A stretch of DNA of 23,570 bases from a virus. The translations under genes and the position numbers were made by a program. This document shows, in pieces, positions 7,669-14,749 of this stretch. Position 1 is the first letter of the stretch. Every line of letters begins with the position of its first letter. The DNA is taken from the IMG/VR virus record IMGVR_UViG_3300025577_000064, positions 1 to 23,570 of that record. One strand, written 5' to 3'. Under the pieces are notes generated by a model. The model searched no databases and was not told the origin of the DNA. It saw only the letters and a program-made list of their open reading frames with translations.

Positions 7669-8850
7669 CTAAAGTATGTTTGCTAATTTCTTGAATCTTG
7701 CTTTTAACTCTGCTCCTTCTGACAATACCTCTGCTTTCGCTGGTTTTGTAGAACGAGTTGGTTTTGAACTTGAACCTTTAGAAACTGACTCACTTAACTT
7801 TGTTGGTCTTTTAAATGATTCTGCTAATGTAGCGTAAACCAATTTAACTTCTCTTAGGTTTTTAGTTCTGTCAAAGTTTTCTACAACTTTTAGTTTCTGG
7901 TTGTTATTCAATCCAAATGCTCTGAACAATTTGTTCGAGAACAATAGTTTTGCGTTCAATAAATTAACTTCGTTTAATTTACTTCTCATAAAGTGTATTA
8001 CTTCACGATGTTCTTTAATCTCTGCTTTGAGTTTTTCATTCTCTTCCGCGTCTTCTTCTTCTTTGTCTTCTTCAGTAAGTGCTCTTAATACTTCGTCTAA
8101 GTCAAGGTCTTCTTCTTCTTTGTCTTCTGACTCTTTAACCGTATCGTGGTCTGAAAGCTCGTCTCCGGCTTTCTTGTCAGAACCTTCAGATTCTGGTCCT
8201 TGTCCTACTGATGATGAATCGTTAGCTTTATCAGCTACTTTGTTGTCGGCTTTTCCGATTTCAGAAGATACGTCGTTTTCATCGACTTTTTCTTCTTCTT
8301 CTTTGTCTTCCATTTCGTCAACTTGGTCTTCGTCGTCAAGGTCTTTTTCAAGTTCTGCAAGAACTGATTCAAGGTCTAATTCGTCCTCTTCTTCAGTTTC
8401 TTCTTCTCTCATTTCTTCTGAGTCTTCTTCTTCAGCATCTTCAGTTTCCTCTACTGAGTCTTCTTCTTCTGCGTCTTCGTCTTCTCTCATTTCCTCGGCG
8501 TCTTCTTCATCTTTGTCTTCGACTTCTTCCATTTCTTCTTCTGCGTCGTGCATACCTTCTTCTTCATCGTGCATACCTTCTTCAGAATCTTCCATTTCAT
8601 CTGTGTCCATTTCTTCTTCTGCGTCGTGCATACCTTCTTCTTCATCGTGCATACCTTCTTCAGAATCTCTCATTTCTTCAGCGTCTTCCATTTCTTCATC
8701 GGAATCTTCCATTTCAGATTGGATTTTCTTTGACAACATAGATTGTAAACGTGGTGTAAATGCTTCCTCAAGTGCTATCTTAGCGTTTGCAAGTGCAGTT
8801 TCACGAACTGATTTTGCGTCAGCAATAGCTTCTCTTAATAAGTCATCCAT
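7669..8850 (-). CDS. 22: Prohead core scaffold protein (gp22-like) with a long acidic repeat insert
   Basis: A 393-residue protein directly upstream of gp23, the place of T4 gene 22, whose product forms the prohead core and is degraded by gp21. The N-terminal helix MDDLLREAIADAKSV and the C-terminal block at about 270-347 (EKLKAEIKEHREVIHFM, LLFSNKLFRAFGL) are of the scaffold type. Between them, residues about 46-190 and 230-270 are almost entirely Glu and Asp, with repeated GMHDEEE and GMHDAEE units. T4 gp22 is about 270 residues, so the acidic insert explains the extra length. I chose ATG at 8850, not TTG at 8874, because CGGAGAA sits 8 nt upstream of that ATG. LxE motifs (KLNE294, VLSE378) are possible protease cuts. 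Confidence 0.85.
   Translation of the reverse strand: MDDLLREAIADAKSVRETALANAKIALEEAFTPRLQSMLSKKIQSEMEDSDEEMEDAEEMRDSEEGMHDEEEGMHDAEEEMDTDEMEDSEEGMHDEEEGMHDAEEEMEEVEDKDEEDAEEMREDEDAEEEDSVEETEDAEEEDSEEMREEETEEEDELDLESVLAELEKDLDDEDQVDEMEDKEEEEKVDENDVSSEIGKADNKVADKANDSSSVGQGPESEGSDKKAGDELSDHDTVKESEDKEEEDLDLDEVLRALTEEDKEEEDAEENEKLKAEIKEHREVIHFMRSKLNEVNLLNAKLLFSNKLFRAFGLNNNQKLKVVENFDRTKNLREVKLVYATLAESFKRPTKLSESVSKGSSSKPTRSTKPAKAEVLSEGAELKARFKKLANIL
8529..8668 (-). repeat. Perfect 62-nt direct repeat inside the scaffold gene
   Basis: Positions 8529-8590 and 8607-8668 are identical over 62 nt, offset by 78 nt (26 codons), so the frame is kept. Each copy contains two smaller units encoding GMHD followed by acidic residues. 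The translated block is a tandem duplication in the acidic region of gp22. Confidence 0.93.
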
Positions 8851-8915
8851 TATGTTTTTCTCCGTTGGATTCAATATAGTTATTTGGAACTATAATTAGA
8901 TTAGTTTTAATCGGT

Positions 8916-8950
8916 TACACTATATGATGTACGATAAGTACGATAGTGTA
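8916..8950 (-). other. Imperfect hairpin in the scaffold-gene leader
   Basis: TACACTAT at 8916-8923 pairs perfectly with ATAGTGTA at 8943-8950. Inside, GTAC at 8929-8932 pairs with GTAC at 8938-8941, with an asymmetric internal loop. The inner part also contains the direct repeat GTACGATA. No T run follows on the minus strand, so it is not a normal terminator. It lies about 65 nt before the scaffold ATG and could be an RNA structure in the leader or a protein-binding operator. Confidence 0.55.
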
Positions 8951-8960
8951 TTTATTTAAT

Positions 8961-8969
8961 AATAAGTAT
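8961..8969 (-). promoter_or_regulatory. Candidate phage promoter element upstream of gp22
   Basis: The minus strand reads ATACTTATT followed by ATTAAATAAATACAC. It is a member of the ATAYTTATW set, placed just after the probable bS21 terminator and 110 nt before the scaffold ATG. It would start a scaffold-capsid transcript with the 8916-8950 hairpin in its leader. The adjacent AAATAAATAC also resembles the T4 late promoter TATAAATA. Confidence 0.35.
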
Positions 8970-8977
8970 CAAGTTTT

Positions 8978-9005
8978 AAAAAAATATCACACAAAGTGTG
9001 TATTT
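8978..9005 (-). terminator. Probable intrinsic terminator after bS21
   Basis: CACAC at 8988-8992 and GTGTG at 8996-9000 form a 5-bp stem with a 3-nt loop. One bulged base then allows five more A-T pairs (8982-8986 with 9001-9005). On the minus strand a run of seven T (8978-8984) follows. It begins a few bases after the bS21 stop. The stem is weak, so termination may be partial. Confidence 0.55.
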
Positions 9006-9008
9006 ATT

Positions 9009-9209
9009 TTAATCTTCTTGATTTTTTAATTTTTCGTATTTGGTTCGTAGTTTTGCTTTATTTGTTTGTTCTCTTTTTAACGCTGATGGTTTTTTGTAAA
9101 AAGAACGTTCTTTTAATTCAAACATAATACCTGAGTCTTTTACTTTTCGTTTGAATATTTTTAGTGCTTTTTCTACTGATTGACCCTTACGAATCTGTAC
9201 TTTTAACAA
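9009..9209 (-). CDS. rpsU: Phage-encoded ribosomal protein bS21
   Basis: A 66-residue basic protein with the full bS21 pattern: N-terminal MLKVQIRKGQSVEKALKIFK, then KRKVKDSGIMFELKERSFYK with the family's R-x-F/H-Y-x-K-P signature (RSFYKKPS, residues 36-43), and a Lys/Arg-rich C-terminal helix. bS21 is a small-subunit protein close to the anti-Shine-Dalgarno region of 16S rRNA and acts in translation initiation; viral copies are known and are thought to replace or compete with the host protein. The start is TTG: the first internal ATG would remove the conserved N-terminus. Purine-rich GAGAGTAAAGG precedes it. It sits between the internal-head-protein cluster and the scaffold gene, so it is probably expressed late or with head genes. 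Confidence 0.9.
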   Translation of the reverse strand: MLKVQIRKGQSVEKALKIFKRKVKDSGIMFELKERSFYKKPSALKREQTNKAKLRTKYEKLKNQED

Positions 9210-9231
9210 CCTTTACTCTCTTTCTTCTTGT

Positions 9232-9576
9232 TTATAAAAATCCTAATAAATCGTCTAATTGTCTTAATGCTTTACGATTACCTTTCATAGCTGCTATGAT
9301 TGCAAGTGAGTATCTTCTACCACCCGTTTCAATAACATCTAATAAATCGTCTGCGTCAAGTTTATGTTTTTTTAGAAAATTAGCAACATCATTTATATCT
9401 TTATTAAGTATTTTTGCTACCTTTTCAGTATCTTTAAACTTTGGTTTAAACGCGTCATTTAATTCTTCTTCTTTTTTTAACTTGAATGCTCTTGTTGTGT
9501 CTTCAAGTGTTGGTAATGGTTCACCAAACTTTCTGTCCCATACTTTTGTTTCTTTTAATAGTTTTTTAAGTTTCAT
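9232..9576 (-). CDS. Small head-associated protein with prohead-protease-type leader
   Basis: A 114-residue protein starting MKLKKLLKE|TK, a basic amphipathic leader ending in a hydrophobic-x-Glu site as in T4 capsid-targeting sequences (inferred cut after Glu9). Residues 1-40 are nearly the same as those of the preceding gene, including exact RKFGEPLPTLEDT. The C-terminal half (about 60-114) is helical and ends in AAMKGNRKALRQLDDLLGFL. It resembles the C-terminus of the small leader protein at 16566-16913 (AAIRGKSEGDRMALRQLDR). The protein is thus a mosaic of two paralogous relationships. Its ATG overlaps the upstream stop as TAATG. It is the last gene of the cluster, with bS21 next. No enzyme motif is visible; a packaged internal protein is inferred. 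Confidence 0.65.
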   Translation of the reverse strand: MKLKKLLKETKVWDRKFGEPLPTLEDTTRAFKLKKEEELNDAFKPKFKDTEKVAKILNKDINDVANFLKKHKLDADDLLDVIETGGRRYSLAIIAAMKGNRKALRQLDDLLGFL

Positions 9577-9920
9577 TATTTTTTTGAATTTTTGTAAGCT
9601 TCGTGGGCTGTTGTTAATAAATATATTAAGTCGTGGTGAGTATCTGCTTGGTGTTGTTTTTTAACTGACCTTTCTAAATATTTAACCGCATCTTTTAAAA
9701 GTATGACATCTTTTCTCAACATATTATATCCCATAGGTGAAATCTGGTCTCTTTTGTCAGTTGTACTGAATGAATAAGAAACTTCTTTTACTGGTTCTTC
9801 GTTGACTTCTTGTTCTTGTTTTAATTTAAACTCTTTAGAAGTATCTTCAAGTGTTGGTAATGGCTCACCAAACTTTCTTTCGTTCCAAAGGTTTTCGTTT
9901 AATAGTTTTTTAAGTTTCAT
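9576..9920 (-). CDS. Small head-associated protein with prohead-protease-type leader
   Basis: A 114-residue protein starting MKLKKLLNE|NL. It shares its first 40 residues with the downstream gene (RKFGEPLPTLEDT is identical), then has its own second half. A second possible cut, EVNE|EP at about residue 41, falls exactly where the two proteins stop being alike, so the shared part could be released as a separate peptide. The remainder (about 42-114) is helical and charged, with a His-rich KKQHQADTHHDLIYLLTTAH stretch. Stop and start codons overlap as TAATG at both ends. The function is unknown; it is inferred to be carried in the prohead core. Confidence 0.65.
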   Translation of the reverse strand: MKLKKLLNENLWNERKFGEPLPTLEDTSKEFKLKQEQEVNEEPVKEVSYSFSTTDKRDQISPMGYNMLRKDVILLKDAVKYLERSVKKQHQADTHHDLIYLLTTAHEAYKNSKK

Positions 9921-10576
9921 TATCTTTTACCTTCAGCTTTTGCTTTATAGTTTTTATCCACATAATTGAAAAACTTTTTCTTTTTCTCATCAGAACCTAA
10001 TTCGTCTGGTGATGAAATTCCAAATTTCTTCATTGCTTTTTGGAAGAATGCTTCGTAGTCACCTTCTTCAATGGTATTGCTACCATATTCTTCTTTATCT
10101 TTATCTTCATCTGAGTTAGCATATTCTGGAATATCATAGTAACGATTTAAAATCATACCCATATCTTCATACAATCCAGCTAATCTTTGTTGAACTGATG
10201 ATGCTTCTTCAGCGATTTTTGAAAATGATTTTGAGTGATTGGTTAATTCTTTCATATTACGAGTTACCGTAACTTTATCAAACCAATCTTCTGTTTCTTG
10301 TAATGTATGTGATGCTGCCATTTCTGCTACCTGTGATAGTGATTTTGCAGTTTCTTTTAATGATTGTTGTTGATAAAGAGCTTCCCCTAACTTGTTATAG
10401 TTTTGTAAAGCTTCTTTAACTTGGTCTGATGATACCTTCTTTGTTTCAGATGTTTCACCATACTTTTCTTTTACTATTCCTGATAAAGAAATTTGTCCTG
10501 CATTAATTGCTGGTGTAGAAACTACTCCACCCACTAATGAGAAATTTTCTTTTAATAAATCTTTTAACTTTGCCAT
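9920..10576 (-). CDS. Head-associated helical protein with prohead-protease-type leader
   Basis: A 218-residue protein starting MAKLKDLLKE|NF, a leader of the same form as its neighbours (inferred cut after Glu10). The middle (about 50-150) is strongly helical, rich in Gln, Glu and Lys, and probably coiled coil. The C-terminal segment FFQKAMKKFGISSPDELGSD followed by EKKKKFFNYVDKNYKAK looks like a small module I recall from structural proteins of other large phages. The start has an AAGGAG ribosome binding site and a candidate promoter element just before it, so it may begin a sub-transcript (9920-9232). No catalytic motif is seen. Confidence 0.65.
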   Translation of the reverse strand: MAKLKDLLKENFSLVGGVVSTPAINAGQISLSGIVKEKYGETSETKKVSSDQVKEALQNYNKLGEALYQQQSLKETAKSLSQVAEMAASHTLQETEDWFDKVTVTRNMKELTNHSKSFSKIAEEASSVQQRLAGLYEDMGMILNRYYDIPEYANSDEDKDKEEYGSNTIEEGDYEAFFQKAMKKFGISSPDELGSDEKKKKFFNYVDKNYKAKAEGKR

Positions 10577-10593
10577 TTTATATTCTCCTTGTA

Positions 10594-10602
10594 TATAAAT
10601 AT
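10594..10602 (-). promoter_or_regulatory. Candidate phage promoter element before the 218-aa gene
   Basis: The minus strand reads ATATTTATA within GTATATTTATATAC, in the only sizeable gap (33 nt) of the head-protein cluster, 17 nt upstream of the ATG and next to AAGGAG. It is a member of the ATAYTTATW set. It would give a very short leader that still includes the ribosome binding site. Confidence 0.35.
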
Positions 10603-10609
10603 ACTAAAC

Positions 10610-11155
10610 TTATTTTTTTCGTCTATTGTATTTGTTAAATCTTTCTCTTACATCATAGTATAATCTGGACAATACTTCTCTTTTAGAATTACTTGCGTCT
10701 CTAATATTACCTGTACTGATAGCTTTTGATAAGTCCATCTTGTCATACTTGTTATTTTTTAAGTCTGATGTAAAAATACTTACTGCTCGGTTTTGAGCTT
10801 TTCCAATTTCTTTAGCTGCTTTGTTCACTGCTTCTTGTGAAAACTTCATTGCTTCCGGATTAGACCATTTAACATTACCACTAATGTTTGGTGATTCTTT
10901 TAAATGTTTTTTTGATATCAAGTGATTGTTTATTCTTTGAAATCTATTCTTTAATATCATATAATCGTCCCAAAAATCACTTAACATTTTCTTTTCTTTT
11001 GCTGGTAGATTTGACCTTTCGTAATCTCTTAAATACTTAACACCTTTGTCCATTGCTGTATCCATACCACGAGTGATAGCTCTTGATACTTTTCTCCACT
11101 CTTTTGCACCAATAGTGGTATCTTGTTCATTTAGTATGTTTTTCAACTTAATCAT
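10610..11155 (-). CDS. Head-associated basic protein with prohead-protease-type leader
   Basis: A 181-residue protein starting MIKLKNILNE|QD, with an inferred gp21-type cut after Glu10. The rest is highly basic and helical: Lys/Arg/Asn-rich throughout, ending YYDVRERFNKYNRRKK. That would suit DNA binding inside a filled head, as for T4 internal proteins. No known domain is recognised. Its ATG overlaps the stop of the 356-aa gene as TAATG, indicating translational coupling, and a 33-nt gap with a candidate promoter follows it. Confidence 0.65.
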   Translation of the reverse strand: MIKLKNILNEQDTTIGAKEWRKVSRAITRGMDTAMDKGVKYLRDYERSNLPAKEKKMLSDFWDDYMILKNRFQRINNHLISKKHLKESPNISGNVKWSNPEAMKFSQEAVNKAAKEIGKAQNRAVSIFTSDLKNNKYDKMDLSKAISTGNIRDASNSKREVLSRLYYDVRERFNKYNRRKK

Positions 11156-12225
11156 TATCTAAATTTTCCTGACATAATTTGAAGTGTATATCTTTGAACA
11201 TCTTTCGCATACCCCTCAACATCACTTCTTGAAAAGTCTGCTGTTCCGTAATCTATTTTGTCTTGCTTTTCTTGTTCTAATGCACTCAAGTAATATCCAT
11301 AATATCTATACAATTGACTTAAGTCATCACCTACTGCTGATGCTAATGCGTAAGCATCTGATTCTTGAGTAGCGGTTCTTCTATTGGATTGAAATCCGTC
11401 AATAATCTTTTTAACTTTACCCGTTGCTTTAACACCACCAAGAGCTCCGTCAATAATTTGTTGACAAAAGTTTGCTGCTTTCTTAACTTTTTCTGCTAAT
11501 TTCTTAGGGTCGTTTAATCTTTTCTTTAACATTTCGTCAAAATAAGATTGATTAATTCTTCTAAATTCATCATTGGTTGCGAATTTACTTGCACCAAATT
11601 GTGCTGCTTGTCTCATTTGTCGTTTAACACCAGCACCCATATAAGGTTGGTCTTCTGCTAAATTAATGTGATGAAATTTAATTCCTGGTATTTTCATTAC
11701 TGATGGTAATGATTGGTATCCTAATTCATTCATACCGAAAGTTTGTTTTCTTCTTGGATAAGGTAAATCTCTTGGTCCAGCATCTACGGTTGCAACTCTA
11801 CCTTTACTATATCCACCACTTGTTACTCTTTTACCTGTTACGGTTTGAACTCTTGTTGCTGGTTCGTAGTCGTGTGTCCACCACATTGGTTTTCCATCTT
11901 TCAACACTAATACTGCTGTAAATTTTCTTAATCTTAAATTATCGTTTGACCAATATCCTTTTTTACCTTTGGTCGGAATCGTAACATCTTTATCAACATA
12001 TGCAATCTCAATACCTTTTTTCTTTGGTTTTGCGTTGGTTTCGATTTCACTATCTGTGATTTTATCCCATTCAATCCCAAGTTTTGCTCCCCACATAAAG
12101 AATTGACTTTCTAATCCTTGCCAATGATTTGTTAATGCTCTAAGTTTACCTGCTGCGAACTTTTCAGTTATTAGAGTTTTAGGTTGAACTTTATTTTCAT
12201 TTAATATATCTTTTAATTTAATCAT
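11155..12225 (-). CDS. Head-associated 356-aa protein with prohead-protease-type leader
   Basis: A 356-residue protein starting MIKLKDILNE|NK, with a second candidate site LITE|KF at residue 20. After the leader, residues about 30-175 form a mixed, Trp- and Gly-containing globular region (NHWQGLESQFFMWGAKLGIE; KKGYWSNDNLRLRKFTAVLV; GKPMWWTHDYEPATRVQTVT). The C-terminal half is helical with many Lys and Gln. I do not recognise the fold. It is one of the largest single proteins in the cluster and could be a packaged enzyme, but no catalytic motif is clear. Both ends overlap neighbours as TAATG. Its protein-coding status is certain; its role is inferred from the leader. Confidence 0.65.
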   Translation of the reverse strand: MIKLKDILNENKVQPKTLITEKFAAGKLRALTNHWQGLESQFFMWGAKLGIEWDKITDSEIETNAKPKKKGIEIAYVDKDVTIPTKGKKGYWSNDNLRLRKFTAVLVLKDGKPMWWTHDYEPATRVQTVTGKRVTSGGYSKGRVATVDAGPRDLPYPRRKQTFGMNELGYQSLPSVMKIPGIKFHHINLAEDQPYMGAGVKRQMRQAAQFGASKFATNDEFRRINQSYFDEMLKKRLNDPKKLAEKVKKAANFCQQIIDGALGGVKATGKVKKIIDGFQSNRRTATQESDAYALASAVGDDLSQLYRYYGYYLSALEQEKQDKIDYGTADFSRSDVEGYAKDVQRYTLQIMSGKFR

Positions 12226-12653
12226 TATACAAAGTCCCTTCTTCCTTTTGATTCACCTTTACGATAAGATGTATTTTGTTTAAATAATTTAACCACTTTG
12301 TCCATATCTTCTGGGTTTTTTGTTTCAATACCCACATATGATGCGTAATTCTTTTCTGGACTTCTTCTGCCTTTTGTATTATATTGACCTGTAATTGGAT
12401 TGTTTGCAGTGATGATAATAACATCTTTGTTTCTCCAAAAGTAGTTTCTTCCATCGGACCAAGCCGCACCTGTTGATGAACCTTTTGCGAATGCTGGTAT
12501 ATTTAATGCTTTTAAAAACTTTTTAAATCCACCTGGTTTAAAATCAGTTAAATCAAATCCGTGTTGTGCTCCGTTTTGAAAAATCTTAGTTGATTCATTT
12601 AAACGAAAGTCTTTCCAAGTATCGTTCATTTTCATTATTTGCTTTTTATCCAT
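12225..12653 (-). CDS. Head-associated 142-aa protein with prohead-protease-type leader
   Basis: A 142-residue protein whose N-terminus holds a longer leader ending MNDTWKDFRLNE|ST, with an inferred cut after Glu20. MNDTW could itself be an alternative start (Met9); I kept the first ATG because GGATAT lies just upstream. The mature part has GGFKKFLKALNIPAFAKGSS, WSDGRNYFWRNKDVIIITAN and YVGIETKNPEDMDKVVKLFK, and looks like a small compact alpha/beta domain. I do not recognise it. It lies 8 nt after the polyprotein-like gene and overlaps the next gene as TAATG. Confidence 0.62.
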   Translation of the reverse strand: MDKKQIMKMNDTWKDFRLNESTKIFQNGAQHGFDLTDFKPGGFKKFLKALNIPAFAKGSSTGAAWSDGRNYFWRNKDVIIITANNPITGQYNTKGRRSPEKNYASYVGIETKNPEDMDKVVKLFKQNTSYRKGESKGRRDFV

Positions 12654-12661
12654 TGTATATC

Positions 12662-14749
12662 CTATAATGTTACGTTTAGACCTGTGTTCTTTTTTATCAT
12701 CACACGTAATGTGTCTCCGTAGACTCCTTTTTCTTTTGATTTAACTTTTATTTTACCTGCTCTTATTGCTAAAAATTCCATATCGTATAAATCTAATGAT
12801 GTTAATCTCATTCTAATATGTGAAACACCTTTTGAGTTTCTCATAATTTTAAACACTAATGATTTCTTTCCACCTGAGTTTCCAAATACATAATCTTTAG
12901 CTCCTATCATATACAATGCTTTAGGACCGATTTGGTCAAGAGCAGTATTTGCTTCTCTTTTATCACGAAATTCATTTACTGATTCAACTGGATTCAATAA
13001 ATAATTGGTTGCTTTTTCTAAATAATTCTGTGATAAAGTAATTTTGTCTGACCACCAACTTGGTAATGAATCTTCTTTGTTCATTCCGTTTAGTTTGTTT
13101 AGTAGTTTATTACTATCATCAACCATAATCATCACTTTTCTTTTTGATGATGCGACATCAGTATGTCCGTCTTCGTTGATGTTTTCTTTCATATCTGACA
13201 TCCACTCTAAACCTGGAACTACTATATTTTTAACTTTGTGTTTCTTTTTCATTGCATTTAAATCTTTTGCGAACTTTTTTAAATGTGGTGGTAGTTCACC
13301 TGTCTTTTCAAATTCATCTCTCATCTTTTTAACTGCTGATGGATTCATTGATTCATTAACATTTTCTAAATTTGCTTTGTCCATTTTATTTTCAATGTCA
13401 TACAACACTCTACCCATTTTTTTGGTTAGTTGTTTTTCTTTATCACCTAAGTAATAAAAAGAGTTTTCATCATAACCATTACTTGACTCAATTGTTTGTC
13501 TTAAAATTCTTGTAGAAATTTTAAATTTACCATCTGATAAATATTTTTTTAGTTGTGTTTGGTTTGGTGCATAATGTCTATTATCTTTACCCTCTTGTTC
13601 TACTGCTGGTTTGATAAATTTTCTAAATAATTTCTCAACTGCTTTTAGTTTATTGATATCTCGTTTGATTGGGTGTTTTGCTAATGCACCTTTTAAACCA
13701 TTAGCTTGTTTGATTATCAAGTTTATTGATTGTAACCAAAGTTTTGTGTATTCGTTACCTGTTTGAACTTCATCGTTTCTTTCTTGTATTACACTTTCAC
13801 TCATATCTTTTAATGCTTGTTTAAATGCTTTTTTATCTTTTTTGTAATCTGCCATTACCTGGTCAAACCCTAACATATCAACCATATCTGTAAACATTTC
13901 TTTTTCTTTTTTACCTAATTTACTGATAATCTTTTTAGATTTTGCTGACATTTCGTTTACTGATTCTTTCATAAATTCGTTGTCTAAAAATGAAAGAATA
14001 CCACTATTGGTTTTAGGTAGTTTTTTACCTGTTATTTGGTTAAATATTGCGAGTGAATATGGTTGGTCATATCGTAATCTTGATTTTAATCTTCTGATAT
14101 CTTTTTTCTTTATTGCAGTTACCAACTCATCATAAACACGTTTTGCGTTTTCTTTATTTTGAGCAGTAACACTTTTAATTACATCTTGTTTTGTATATTT
14201 TTGTGCACCTTTATCACCCTTTTTAAGAGCCACATCATAATTTCTCAACATTTGTTTTATTGAATTTTTTAGGTTGAAATAATCTTTCTTTGTAAATAAT
14301 TTATACAATTTTTCAAAATCTCTATTTTCGTTTAATGACTCACCTATTTTTTTCATTTGGTCGTGTGATTTTTCCAACTCCATACCTGGTTTAAAATTCT
14401 TTCCTTTGTTCATCACAACAAACACAACACTTTTAGGATTTACTGATTTGACTTTACCTTGAGCACCATAATGTGGACAAGTAGGATTAACATCTTTTAC
14501 GATATCACCTGAACCATAAGTGTATTCAGATAACTCTTGCTTAATCATTTCTTTGAGTTTACCCAATATTTCTTTTTTCATTGGTAGTCCTTTGTGTTTA
14601 GTTGATGCGAACTTTTTCACATCTGTCTTCTTCATATCTTTGGCTACATCTTGTGCGTCTTTGTTAAACTTTGACGCAGGTTGTTCACCTTTTTGGATTG
14701 ACCTAACAATCCCCATAAATTTTTGTTGCTTTTTACTTAATGCTGGCAT
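12662..14749 (-). CDS. Putative polyprotein of small internal head proteins with repeated prohead-protease sites
   Basis: A 695-residue protein of clearly modular build. Residues 1-60 (MPALSKKQQKFMG ... FASTKHKGLP) look like the DUF3008 type of small phage/bacterial protein. After that, hydrophobic-x-Glu motifs occur at LSE75, SLNE141, SVNE266, VIQE323, NVNE466, NINE526 and SVNE593, several embedded in E-S-[LV]-N-E or close variants. They divide the chain into pieces of about 75, 66, 125, 57, 143, 60, 67 and 102 residues. Piece 76-141 has GDIVKDVNPTCPHYGAQGKV; piece 527-593 begins DGHTDVASSKRK and has SLPSWWSDK; piece 594-695 has IGPKALYMIGAKDY and LYDMEFLAIR. I recall modules like the last two from other large phages. 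The motifs match the leader ends of neighbouring genes and gp23's site. Processing by gp21 is inferred. The ATG overlaps the upstream stop as TAATG. Confidence 0.72.
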   Translation of the reverse strand: MPALSKKQQKFMGIVRSIQKGEQPASKFNKDAQDVAKDMKKTDVKKFASTKHKGLPMKKEILGKLKEMIKQELSEYTYGSGDIVKDVNPTCPHYGAQGKVKSVNPKSVVFVVMNKGKNFKPGMELEKSHDQMKKIGESLNENRDFEKLYKLFTKKDYFNLKNSIKQMLRNYDVALKKGDKGAQKYTKQDVIKSVTAQNKENAKRVYDELVTAIKKKDIRRLKSRLRYDQPYSLAIFNQITGKKLPKTNSGILSFLDNEFMKESVNEMSAKSKKIISKLGKKEKEMFTDMVDMLGFDQVMADYKKDKKAFKQALKDMSESVIQERNDEVQTGNEYTKLWLQSINLIIKQANGLKGALAKHPIKRDINKLKAVEKLFRKFIKPAVEQEGKDNRHYAPNQTQLKKYLSDGKFKISTRILRQTIESSNGYDENSFYYLGDKEKQLTKKMGRVLYDIENKMDKANLENVNESMNPSAVKKMRDEFEKTGELPPHLKKFAKDLNAMKKKHKVKNIVVPGLEWMSDMKENINEDGHTDVASSKRKVMIMVDDSNKLLNKLNGMNKEDSLPSWWSDKITLSQNYLEKATNYLLNPVESVNEFRDKREANTALDQIGPKALYMIGAKDYVFGNSGGKKSLVFKIMRNSKGVSHIRMRLTSLDLYDMEFLAIRAGKIKVKSKEKGVYGDTLRVMIKKNTGLNVTL

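Noticed and set aside
8529-8668. Repeats in the scaffold gene as a CRISPR array
   Set aside because: They are in-frame coding repeats with no regular unique spacers and no cas genes near.
8850-8874. TTG at 8874 as the scaffold start
   Set aside because: The ATG at 8850 has a well-placed CGGAGAA ribosome binding site, which itself lies inside the would-be extension.
7901-8899. A 332-codon plus-strand reading frame, very Ser-rich
   Set aside because: It is the antisense of the acidic scaffold gene; GAA/GAG-rich codons read backwards give TTC/TCT Ser-type codons. It has no ribosome binding site and all solid genes are on the minus strand.
12218-12469. An 83-codon minus-strand frame overlapping the 142-aa gene
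   Set aside because: It is out of frame within a gene that has a good leader, start and coupled stop; its translation shows no domain.
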